Source of the DNA: Solirubrobacter soli DSM 22325
GTDB taxonomy: Bacteria; Actinomycetota; Thermoleophilia; Solirubrobacterales; Solirubrobacteraceae
Reading direction: 5' to 3'
DNA: 64,000 nucleotides
Assembly (NCBI RefSeq): GCF_000423665.1
Contig: NZ_AUIK01000016.1
Coordinates: 248,001 to 312,000, forward strand
Shown here: piece by piece, positions 34,384-41,602 of the stretch
Numbering within the stretch: position 1 is the stretch's first letter
Layout: every line of letters starts with the position of its first letter
Program-made: the position numbers and the translations under genes
The notes under the pieces: generated by a model
What the model was told of the DNA's origin: nothing
Database searches by the model: none
Seen by the model: only the letters and a program-made list of their open reading frames with translations

Positions 34384-34974
34384 GTGGACGCCACTTCGCT
34401 GCGTTGGGTCGAGCGGTTGCGGCTCGGCGACGAGCAGGCGGTGTCCGACCTTCATGACGCGCTGCGCCGGGCCGCGCTCCACGAGCTGCACCGGCGCGGC
34501 GGACCGTTGTCGGGCCCGGAGCTCGAGGACGTCGCGCAGCAGTGCGCGAACGACGCGGTGGTCACCATCCTGGCCAAGCTCGACGACTTCCGCGGGCTCA
34601 GCCGGTTCTCGACATGGGCGTACAAGTTCGCGATCTTCGAGGTCTCGAGCAAGCTCGCGCGGCACGCCTGGCAGCGCCATCCACCTGGGCGGGAGGAGCT
34701 GACGTTCGACCAGCTGCCGGACGTCCTCGCGACGACGCCGGGAGCGCGGGTGGAGGCGCGTGAGCTGCTCTCGACCCTGTCGGCCGCGATCCGGAGCGAC
34801 CTCACGCCGCGCCAGCGCGAGGTGTTCACGGCGGTCGCGCTCAACGAGGTGCCGATCGACGTCCTCGCGTTGCAACTGGAGTCCAACCGCAACGCGGTCT
34901 ACAAGAATCTGTTCGACGCGCGGCGCAAGTTGCGCGCGTGCCTGGCCGACGCCGGATACGAGGTGTCCACATGA
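34384..34974 (+). CDS. Sigma-70-family (ECF-like) sigma factor
   Basis: A 196-residue sigma factor. Region 2 is visible as ELEDVAQQCANDAVVTILA then FRGLSRFSTWAYKFAIFEVS near residues 55-95. Region 4 is LTPRQREVFTAVALNEVPID to ESNRNAVYKNLFDARRKLR. GTG 34384 is chosen; GTG 34345 is the next upstream possibility. Its stop overlaps the ATG of a 72-residue zinc-binding protein, the usual sigma/anti-sigma arrangement. The group is likely one of the ECF classes controlled by a soluble zinc anti-sigma factor. The promoters it controls cannot be told here. Confidence 0.85.
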   Translation: MDATSLRWVERLRLGDEQAVSDLHDALRRAALHELHRRGGPLSGPELEDVAQQCANDAVVTILAKLDDFRGLSRFSTWAYKFAIFEVSSKLARHAWQRHPPGREELTFDQLPDVLATTPGARVEARELLSTLSAAIRSDLTPRQREVFTAVALNEVPIDVLALQLESNRNAVYKNLFDARRKLRACLADAGYEVST

Positions 34975-35189
34975 CCGAGCTCGACGAACTGCTGCGCGCC
35001 GAGGAGGCTGATGCCGGATGCGAGGCCGGGGTGCCGATCATGGACCAGTACGTGGAGATCGAGCTCGGCGGCGGCGACCCCGCGGAGCGCTTCCCGGGCA
35101 CCGCGATCCATCTGCGCGTCTGCCCGGCCTGCCGTGCCGACCACGACGGGCTGCTCGAGGCCGCTCGCGACTTCGACGAGTTCGGGTAA
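34971..35189 (+). CDS. Soluble zinc-binding anti-sigma-like protein
   Basis: A 72-residue acidic protein overlapping the sigma gene stop (ATGA). It carries H-x3-C-x2-C (HLRVCPAC near residues 47-54), the ZAS zinc anti-sigma signature, and no transmembrane segment. In this family zinc loss or thiol oxidation frees the cognate sigma factor. Gene order, overlap and motif make an anti-sigma role likely, although the N-terminal helix (TELDELLRAEEADAG) is atypical and the protein is short. Confidence 0.7.
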   Translation: MTELDELLRAEEADAGCEAGVPIMDQYVEIELGGGDPAERFPGTAIHLRVCPACRADHDGLLEAARDFDEFG

Positions 35190-35220
35190 GACGACCGTCG
35201 GGCGGCACACTCATGACGTC

Positions 35221-36885
35221 ATGAAGCTCGTCTCGCTCAACGTCGGTGTGCCGCGCGAGGTCGCGTGGGAGGGCAAGACCGTCCGCACCGCGATCTGGAA
35301 GGCCGCCGTGGACGGGCCGCGGATGGTGCGGCGGCTCAACATCGACGGCGACGACCAGGCCGACCGGCTCGCCCACGGCGGCGAGCACCGCGCGGTGTTC
35401 GTCTATCAGCTCGACTCGTATCGCCACTGGGAGCGTGAGCTCGGCCGCGACGACTTCTCCTACGGGCAGTTCGGCGAGAACTTCACGGTCGACGGGATGG
35501 GCGACGACGAGGTCTGCGTCGGCGATCGCTACCGCGTCGGCGGCGCGTTGTTCGAGGTCACCCAGCCACGGGTCACGTGTTACCGCGTCGGCATCCGGAT
35601 GAACGACGCAGCGATGCCCGCGCTGCTCGTCTCACACCACCGGCCGGGCTTCTACCTGCGCGTGCTCGAGGAGGGCGTGGTGCAGGCGGGCGACGCGATC
35701 GTCAAGGTGGCCGACGGGCCGGAGCGGATGACGATCGCCGACGTCGACGCGCTCCTGTACCTGCCCGGGAAGACCCGCGAGCGGCTCGAGCGGGCGCTGC
35801 GGATCCCCGCCCTGAGCGAGGGGTGGAAGGGCAGCTTCCGCGACCTGCTCGCCGCTCCCGTGCAGGCGGAGCCCGCGTGGCCGGGGTTCGCGCCGCTGCG
35901 GGTGACCGAGGTGCGGCGCGAGAGCGCGGGCGTGAAGTCGTTCACGTTCGCGGGGCGTGGCGCGGTGCCCGCGCCGGGCTCGTATCTGACCGTGCGGCTC
36001 CGGCCGTCGGACGACGAGCCGCCGCTGCTGCGCAGCTACTCGCTCTCCGACGTCGACCGCTTCCGGATCAGCGTCAAACGCGAGGGCGCGGCCAGTTCGT
36101 TCCTGCACGATCACGTGGGGGTGGGCGACACCGTGGACGTCGCCGCCCCGCGCGGGACGTTCGTGCTCAAGCCGGGCACGCGGCCCGTCGTCCTGATCAG
36201 CGCGGGCGTCGGTGCGACACCTGTCCTGGCGATGCTGCACGCGCTCGACGGCGCGCGGCGGGTGTGGTGGCTGCACGGCGCCCGTAACGCCGCCGAGCAC
36301 GCGTTCGCGGCCGAGGTCGACGCCCTGTTGTCCGCCTTGCCCGACGCCCACCGCCTGGTCGCCTACAGCCGGCCGGCGGCGCGCGACTCCGGCTATGACA
36401 TCACCGGTCGGCTCGGTGTGAGCGCTCTGGAAGGGGTCCCCGTCGACGCCGACTACTACGTCTGCGGGCCGGCGGCGTTCATGCAGGGAATCGGCGACGC
36501 GCTGATCGCCCACGGCGTCGCGGGCGACCGGATCGCGACCGAGACGTTCGGCACCTCCGCCGTCCACCGCTCCGGGATCGTCGACGCGGGCTCGCGCGCG
36601 CCGCACGCGCCCGACGGCGAGCCGGGCACCGGGCCGGCGATCACCTTCGCCCGCAGCCACCTGACGATCCCCTGGGACGCCCGCTTCGGCAACTTGCTGG
36701 ACTTCGCCGAGGCGTGCGACGTCCCGGTCGGCTTCGGCTGCCGCAACGGCGTCTGCCACAACTGCGAGAGCGGCCTCCTCGCGGGCGAGGTCGCCTACGC
36801 GCCCGACCCGCTCGAGCCTCCGCCCGCGGGCCGCATCCTCGTCTGCTGCACCACGCCGACCTCCGAACTGGCGCTGGACCTGTGA
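35221..36885 (+). CDS. MOSC-domain / ferredoxin-reductase / 2Fe-2S fusion oxidoreductase
   Basis: A 554-residue three-part protein. Residues 1-165 are a YiiM-like MOSC domain (NIDGDDQADRLAHGGEHRAV; TQPRVTCYRVGIRM holding the conserved Cys). About 165-220 is the helical 3-alpha linker. About 225-450 is an FAD/NAD ferredoxin-reductase module (RSYSLSD flavin motif, GVGATPVLAML, YVCGPAAFM). About 465-554 is a plant-type 2Fe-2S ferredoxin with C-x4-C-x2-C (CRNGVCHNC) and the late Cys of ILVCC. Such proteins move electrons from NAD(P)H to a molybdenum or flavin partner and are linked to detoxification of N-hydroxylated bases in YiiM. The partner and substrate here are unknown. A methyltransferase gene overlaps its stop. 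Confidence 0.9.
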   Translation: MKLVSLNVGVPREVAWEGKTVRTAIWKAAVDGPRMVRRLNIDGDDQADRLAHGGEHRAVFVYQLDSYRHWERELGRDDFSYGQFGENFTVDGMGDDEVCVGDRYRVGGALFEVTQPRVTCYRVGIRMNDAAMPALLVSHHRPGFYLRVLEEGVVQAGDAIVKVADGPERMTIADVDALLYLPGKTRERLERALRIPALSEGWKGSFRDLLAAPVQAEPAWPGFAPLRVTEVRRESAGVKSFTFAGRGAVPAPGSYLTVRLRPSDDEPPLLRSYSLSDVDRFRISVKREGAASSFLHDHVGVGDTVDVAAPRGTFVLKPGTRPVVLISAGVGATPVLAMLHALDGARRVWWLHGARNAAEHAFAAEVDALLSALPDAHRLVAYSRPAARDSGYDITGRLGVSALEGVPVDADYYVCGPAAFMQGIGDALIAHGVAGDRIATETFGTSAVHRSGIVDAGSRAPHAPDGEPGTGPAITFARSHLTIPWDARFGNLLDFAEACDVPVGFGCRNGVCHNCESGLLAGEVAYAPDPLEPPPAGRILVCCTTPTSELALDL

Positions 36886-37488
36886 CGCGGTTCGCCGAGG
36901 TCTACCCACGTGTCGCCGCGCGCGCCGACCGGCGCGGGGCGGCGGGACACCGAAGCCGGCTCGTGGCGGGATTGGCCGGCCGCGTGGTGGAGATCGGCGC
37001 GGGCAACGGGCGCAACTTCGCCCACTACCCGGCGGGTGTGACCGAGGTCGTCGCGATCGAGCCGGATCCGACCCTGCGCGCGCTGGCGGTCGAGGCGGCG
37101 CGGTCCCTGCCGGTCACGGTGATCGCGGGAGTCGCGGAGGACCTGCCGTTCGCCGACGGCGAGCTGGACGCGGCCGTCGTCAGCCTCGTGCTCTGCAGCG
37201 TTCCGGACCAGGCGCGCGCTGGCCGAGGTGCGGCGGGTGCTGCGCTCCGGCGGCGAGCTGCGGTTCTACGAGCATGTGGCCCCGCGCCGGCAGCCGAAGC
37301 GCCTGGCGTTCCGGCTGGCCGACGGCGTCTGGCCGAAGCTCGCCGCCGGGTGCCATCTCTCGCGCGACACGGAAGCCGCGATCGCTGACGCGGGGTTCGC
37401 GATCGAGGCGTGCGAGCGGTTCGGGTTCCGCTCGGCCGCGGTGGAGCCGAAGCTCGCCTACATCCTGGGCCGCGCGCGGCGTCAGTGA
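36882..37488 (+). pseudogene. SAM-dependent methyltransferase, single-base frameshift
   Basis: From GTG 36882 (overlapping the oxidoreductase stop as GTGA) the product reads as a class I methyltransferase: TRFAEVYPRVAARADRRG, then motif I VVEIGAGNGRNFAHY and motif II EDLPFADGELDAAVVSLVLC. At about 37213, inside a GCGCGCGC run, the frame changes. Beyond it, in the next frame, the protein continues EVRRVLRSGGELRFYEHV and finishes at 37488. One base inserted or deleted in the run restores a ~200-residue UbiE-like enzyme. The GC run is a classic indel-prone context, so this may be a sequencing artefact. Its end overlaps the convergent secreted glycosidase-like gene. Confidence 0.65.
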
Positions 37489-38390
37489 CGCGCGCGCTCG
37501 CGGCGCAGCCAGTTGCGCACGACGGAGTAGGCGGGCCGCGGCGTGCCGTTCGCGTTGGTCAGCGCGGAGTCCCACGTCGCCAGCGGGTCGGTGGGCGGGG
37601 TCCAGTGGTAGAAGTAGATCCGCTTGATCCGGGGTGACAGCTCGGCGAGCCGGAAGACCCAGCGAGCGGCCCGTGCGGCGTGCTCGCGCGAGGCCGGCAG
37701 CGGCACCTGCGCGTCCTGCTTGCGCTTGACGATCCCGCCGGTCTCGGTGAACCACACCTCGCCCTTGGTGGCCTTCAGCAGCGCCTTCGTCCCACGCGTG
37801 CGGAACCGGTTCGCGTCGATGTAGTTGTGCAGGCCCCAGATCAGCTTCCGGTCGCGGCCGGCGGTGTCGAGGAACGCGCTCGCCCACGTGGCGATCCGCG
37901 AGTCGTCGAGCAGGTCGGCGGCGACGATCCTGCAGCGCAGGCACGCCCGCTTGAGCGCGACGTAGTACTGCGCGACCCGGTCCGGCCGGCGGCAGGTCGG
38001 CTGGCTGCAGTGGTTGGCCTCGTTCCAGGTCACGTAGTCCGTCACCCACGGGTAGCGGGCGCGGAACCGCTTGAACTCGTGCGCCAGCGTCCTGGCCGAG
38101 GGCAGCGTGCGGGTGTGCCGGTTCGAGCGCCCGAAGCTCAGCAGGACGTGGGTCCCCTGTGTCTTCGCGTCGAGCAGATAGCTGTCGAGCTTCGTGGTCT
38201 CCCACGGGTCGTGCAGCGCGTCCCACGGCGCGACGTAGCGCGCGTGGTGCACGTCGAGCGCGGCGTAGTCCGCGTCCGAGAACATCTCGGGGGACTGCTC
38301 GCCGATGCCGACGAGCGGCGCGGCATGGGCTTTGGCGACGCCGACGAGGAGCATCGCCGCCGTGACGAGGAGAGCGGTGTAGAAGCGCAT
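37482..38390 (-). CDS. Secreted glycoside-hydrolase-like protein
   Basis: A 302-residue exported protein. Residues 1-23 are a signal peptide (TALLVTAAMLLVGVAKA, then HAA). The remainder fits a TIM-barrel glycosidase of the Asl1/GH39-53 type: VLLSFGRSNRHTR, the acid/base-like VTDYVTWNEANHC near residue 128, LIWGLHNYIDANRF, and the nucleophile-like EVWFTETGGI near 214. NEAN and ETGG placing at the ends of strands 4 and 7 supports a retaining clan-A enzyme. Two cysteine pairs are present. The substrate is unknown, possibly a plant or microbial polysaccharide. It is followed by a 56-base gap without features. Confidence 0.75.
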   Translation of the reverse strand: MRFYTALLVTAAMLLVGVAKAHAAPLVGIGEQSPEMFSDADYAALDVHHARYVAPWDALHDPWETTKLDSYLLDAKTQGTHVLLSFGRSNRHTRTLPSARTLAHEFKRFRARYPWVTDYVTWNEANHCSQPTCRRPDRVAQYYVALKRACLRCRIVAADLLDDSRIATWASAFLDTAGRDRKLIWGLHNYIDANRFRTRGTKALLKATKGEVWFTETGGIVKRKQDAQVPLPASREHAARAARWVFRLAELSPRIKRIYFYHWTPPTDPLATWDSALTNANGTPRPAYSVVRNWLRRERARH

Positions 38391-38446
38391 TCAGGGCTCG
38401 CGCCGAGAAGCGCGAAGGGGAGTCCGTTCCGTGGTGTCGGTAGATC

Positions 38447-38737
38447 CTACGGGAGGCCCTCGACGGCGACGAGGTTCATGCTCGCCGCGCCTGCTCGCAG
38501 CGCCTTCGCGTCCTGGTACTCGGGCGACTCGAACCAGCGCTTCGCGGTCTCGAGGTCCTCGAACTGCAGGATCACGAGGCGCTTGGGCTCCCACTCACCT
38601 TCCAGCACCGCGAGCTCGCCGCCGCGGGCGATGTAGCTCCCGCCGTACGCGTCGATCGCCGCGGGCGCGGCGGCCTTGTACTGCTCGTATTGCTCGGCGT
38701 CGTGGACGTCCATCTCGGCGATCACGTATGCAGGCAT
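38447..38737 (-). CDS. DUF1330-family protein
   Basis: A 96-residue ferredoxin-like-fold protein: AYVIAEMDVHDAEQYEQYKA, YGGSYIARGG, VILQFEDLETAKRWFESPEY. DUF1330 members are small dimeric alpha-beta-barrel-like proteins of unknown function, often near oxidoreductases. It sits 10 bases downstream of the AraC-family gene on the same strand and may be co-transcribed. Confidence 0.85.
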   Translation of the reverse strand: MPAYVIAEMDVHDAEQYEQYKAAAPAAIDAYGGSYIARGGELAVLEGEWEPKRLVILQFEDLETAKRWFESPEYQDAKALRAGAASMNLVAVEGLP

Positions 38738-38747
38738 GCGTCGCAGC

Positions 38748-39641
38748 TTAGGCGCGGGCGTAGCGGCTGGGCGGCTCCCCCACGTAGCGGGAGAACGCCG
38801 TGCTGAAGCTGCTCGCCGAGCTGTACCCCACGCGCTCGGCGACCTCGGCGAGCGCGAGTTCCCGCCGTTTGAGGAGGTCCTTCGCGAGCGCCATCCGCCA
38901 GGCGAGCAGGTACTCCATGGGCGGCAGGCCGACGGTGCGGGTGAAGCGCTCGAAGAACGCCGAGCGGGAGAGCGTCGCGGCCCGCGCGAGCTGCGGCACG
39001 GTCCAGGCGCGGGCCACCTCGCCGTGCAGCTCGCGGATCGCGGGCGCGAGTCGCGGGTCGGCGAGGCCGCGCAGCAGGCCGGCGGGCGCGTGCTCAGGGG
39101 GCGTGGCGCGCAGCGCCTCGATCAGCAGGACCTCGACGAGGCGGGTGAGGACGAGCTCGCGGCCCGGGCGTTCGCTGCGCGACTCGTCGCCGACGAGCTG
39201 GACGAGTGTCGACAGCCGCGCTGCGCCGCGCACGTGCACGACGGTCGGGAGGACGGAGGCGAGCAGCACCGGGTCGGGCGAGTCGAAGAGGAAGTAGCCG
39301 CCGAGCTGGAGCACGTCCGGCGGGCCGTCGGGCCGGCCGTGGCGGACCTCGCCGTCCTCGCCCTCATCCGGCTCGACGTCCACGGGCTCGACCGGGTCCA
39401 AGCCCGACATGACGAAGCTCGGCGTGCTCGGAAGCAGGAGGAAGTCGCCCGCCTCGAGGGTGATCGCGGGCGCGCCGTCGACCGCGAGCAGGCAACTGCC
39501 CTCGAGCACGGTGCAGAAGCTCGGGTGACCGTACGCGGCGTAGCGCACCGCCCAGCGGCCGGCGCCACTCACACGCTTCGAGAAGACGGTCCGCGGCCGC
39601 AGCAGCGCGATGATTTCAGTCAGAGGATCGGACGCTTGCAA
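38748..39641 (-). CDS. AraC-family transcriptional regulator (cupin sensor)
   Basis: A 297-residue AraC regulator. Residues about 10-190 are a cupin-like sensor (VRYAAYGHPSFCTVLEGSC, LEAGDFLLLPSTPSFV). Residues about 195-297 hold the two HTH motifs (WTVPQLARAATLSRSAFFER, LALAEVAERVGYSSASSFST). The start is taken as TTG 39641, which fits the family length; the frame stays open upstream into the divergent SDR promoter. The two genes are divergent, with 58 bases between them, and this regulator probably controls that SDR. Confidence 0.85.
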   Translation of the reverse strand: MQASDPLTEIIALLRPRTVFSKRVSGAGRWAVRYAAYGHPSFCTVLEGSCLLAVDGAPAITLEAGDFLLLPSTPSFVMSGLDPVEPVDVEPDEGEDGEVRHGRPDGPPDVLQLGGYFLFDSPDPVLLASVLPTVVHVRGAARLSTLVQLVGDESRSERPGRELVLTRLVEVLLIEALRATPPEHAPAGLLRGLADPRLAPAIRELHGEVARAWTVPQLARAATLSRSAFFERFTRTVGLPPMEYLLAWRMALAKDLLKRRELALAEVAERVGYSSASSFSTAFSRYVGEPPSRYARA

Positions 39642-39649
39642 ATGAAATA

Positions 39650-39674
39650 CGGACTCTACACGATAGAAAGTCCG
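39650..39674. promoter_or_regulatory. Inverted repeat in the AraC/SDR divergent region
   Basis: CGGACT (39650-39655) and AGTCCG (39669-39674) are exact inverted copies separated by 13 bases, with a looser CTA...TAG pair inside. The site lies between the AraC start and the SDR start, the usual location of an AraC-type operator, although many such sites are direct repeats. Confidence 0.4.
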
Positions 39675-39699
39675 GTTCGACGGGCGTACCTTCGACGTC

Positions 39700-40425
39700 A
39701 TGAACACCGTCCTCATCACCGGAGCCTCCTCGGGCTACGGCCTCGAAACCGCCCGCCACTTCCTCGCCGAGGGCTGGGACGTGATCGCCACGATGCGCAC
39801 GCCGCAGGAAGCGTTGCTGCCCGAGGCGCGCGTGCTCGCGCTCGATGTCACCGACGAGCAGTCGATCGCCCGCTTGGTCCGCGACGCCGGCCCGATCGAC
39901 GTGTTGGTCAACAACGCGGGCGTCGGCGCGTTCGGCGCGTTCGAGGCCATGCCGCTCGCCACCGCCCGGGCGGTCTTCGAGACCAACACGTTCGGCGTGA
40001 TGGCGGTGACCCAGGCCTTCGTGCCGCAGTTCCGCGAGCGCGGCTCAGGCGTGGTGATCAACGTCACCTCGAGCGCCACGCTGACGCCGTTCCCGCTCGT
40101 CGCCGTCTACACCGCGAGCAAGACCGCGATCGAGGGCTTCACGGCGTCGCTCGCGCTCGAGCTGGAGGCGTTCGACGTGCGCGTCAAGCTCGTCCAGCCC
40201 GGCTACGGTCCGACGACCCGCTTCACCAGCAACGGCACCATCGGGAGCATCCCCGAGGCGTACGCGCCCTTCGCCGAGTGCGTCATGGCCGGCGTCCAGC
40301 AGCGGAGCCTGGTCACCAGCGAGGCCGACGTCGCCGAGGCCGTCTGGCGCGCCGCCCACGACACGACCGGCCAACTGCGCTTCCCGGCCGGCCCCGACGC
40401 GGTCGCGCTCGCGCAGTCGCTCTAG
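39700..40425 (+). CDS. Short-chain dehydrogenase/reductase
   Basis: A 241-residue classical SDR: TGASSGYG (7-14), NNAGVGAFG (71-79), Ser124/125 in NVTSSATL, Tyr137 and Lys141 in YTASK, and PGYGPTTRF in the substrate loop. It lacks the usual VDGG end and so belongs to the YbbO/retinol-type group. It diverges from an AraC regulator and probably responds to its ligand. Its stop overlaps that of a convergent DUF1905 gene by four bases. Confidence 0.9.
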   Translation: MNTVLITGASSGYGLETARHFLAEGWDVIATMRTPQEALLPEARVLALDVTDEQSIARLVRDAGPIDVLVNNAGVGAFGAFEAMPLATARAVFETNTFGVMAVTQAFVPQFRERGSGVVINVTSSATLTPFPLVAVYTASKTAIEGFTASLALELEAFDVRVKLVQPGYGPTTRFTSNGTIGSIPEAYAPFAECVMAGVQQRSLVTSEADVAEAVWRAAHDTTGQLRFPAGPDAVALAQSL

Positions 40426-40688
40426 CCGATCCGGTCGTCGATCCGCACGTGGACGGTGTCGCCGGCCTGCTTGTCGATCGCTTTGCGCAGGGCCGCGCGG
40501 ACGGGCAGCCGGTGCGTCCCGTCGCCCTGCGCCATCAGCGCGCCGTCGAACGGCTCACCGTCGATCGACCCCCGGATCTTCACCAGTCCACGCGTGCCGA
40601 AGAGCTCCTTCACGTCATCGACGATCACGCAGGTCCAGGCCCCCGGGTTGTCGCCCTTGTGCAGCTCGGCGTCGAATTCCTTGATCAT
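40422..40688 (-). CDS. DUF1905-family protein
   Basis: An 88-residue beta-barrel protein of the DUF1905 family: EFDAELHKGDNPGAWTCVIV, FGTRGLVKIRGSIDGEPFDG, MAQGDGTHRLPVRAALRKAI and a VHVRIDD end. The family is a small OB-like fold with unknown role, sometimes fused to YdeI/OmpD. Start is ATG 40688. Confidence 0.85.
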   Translation of the reverse strand: MIKEFDAELHKGDNPGAWTCVIVDDVKELFGTRGLVKIRGSIDGEPFDGALMAQGDGTHRLPVRAALRKAIDKQAGDTVHVRIDDRIG

Positions 40689-40781
40689 GCTCGTTGAGAC
40701 TCCCGGTCGCCGACGAACTCATCGTCGCACCTCGACGAACGTCTCGTGGCCCGGCACGTCCGGCGTGGCCATACTGGCCAC

Positions 40782-41174
40782 GTGCAACGTCTCGCCGCCT
40801 GGGCTTCCGTCGCGCTTCTCGGCGTGGCGTGCTTCGCGCCATGGACCGTGGTGACCACTTTCCAGGACGAAACGGTGTTCATGGGGGCGATGAACGAGAC
40901 GAGTTCGGGCGCCACTTACGTCCTGTTGTGCGCGGCGGGCGCGGCGTTCGGGCTCCTCGTGCGTGCACGGCAGCTCGCGAGGACGTGTGGCGTGATCGCC
41001 GCGCTGCTCACGGTGATGATCGCCTATGAGTCGCCAGGGGCGATGATGCAGTTCGGTTACCAGGCGAGCCTCGCCTGGGGCGCCTACCTCGCGCTCGCGA
41101 GCTCGGTCGCGCTCGTCGTGGCGACGCGTCGGCGCGTCGCGCGTGAGTGGGTCGAGTTCGAACCGCTTCGCTGA
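40782..41174 (+). CDS. Four-segment membrane protein
   Basis: A 130-residue hydrophobic protein with four predicted membrane spans (about 4-22, 44-60, 68-84, 92-112) and a basic C-terminal tail. GTG 40782 is preferred to GTG 40746 as the protein then begins just before the first span; no ribosome site is clear. Polar FQDETVFMGAMNETSS lies between spans one and two. Family and function are not recognised. Confidence 0.55.
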   Translation: MQRLAAWASVALLGVACFAPWTVVTTFQDETVFMGAMNETSSGATYVLLCAAGAAFGLLVRARQLARTCGVIAALLTVMIAYESPGAMMQFGYQASLAWGAYLALASSVALVVATRRRVAREWVEFEPLR

Positions 41175-41200
41175 GGCAGTCGCGGTGCGATCATCCGGCC

Positions 41201-41602
41201 GTGTTCGAGTTCCACGGTTGGGTGACCGTGCGTGAACGGCCGTTCGGGCCGCCGTCGGCGACGGAGGTGTCGGACGCGACCCTCGCGCGGGTGCGCGCGC
41301 TGCTGGAGACCGCGCCCACGGACTTCGTCGGCGGTATGGGCGATCTTCGGCGGTGCAACGCCGACTGGCATGTCTGGCTCTCCGGGTTGCGCAACCACGC
41401 GCAGCCCTGGGTCACGGAGGTCTACGCGGCGATCGCCGAGCTCGCGCCCGGCTCCTACGGGCTGCTCCACATCCGCGACGACGAGGCGCCCGACGGTGAG
41501 CGGTGGGTGTGTTGGACGATGCTCGGTGGACGCGTCGAGGCGTCGACCGAGGAGCGGCTGACGCCGCACCTCGGGCGCGTGGAGGACGGGCCGCCGTACT
41601 AG
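41201..41602 (+). CDS. Imm7-like orphan immunity protein
   Basis: A 133-residue protein whose start VFEFHGWVTVRE and later GSYGLLHIRDDE and RVEDGPPY resemble the Imm7 immunity family of polymorphic toxin systems, which neutralises a cognate secreted nuclease-type toxin. GTG 41201 is chosen as it gives the family N-terminus. No toxin gene, Rhs element, WXG100 partner or secretion apparatus lies within view, so it is an orphan, either protecting from neighbours' toxins or repurposed. Family assignment is from memory of the motif pattern and is moderately secure. Confidence 0.65.
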   Translation: MFEFHGWVTVRERPFGPPSATEVSDATLARVRALLETAPTDFVGGMGDLRRCNADWHVWLSGLRNHAQPWVTEVYAAIAELAPGSYGLLHIRDDEAPDGERWVCWTMLGGRVEASTEERLTPHLGRVEDGPPY

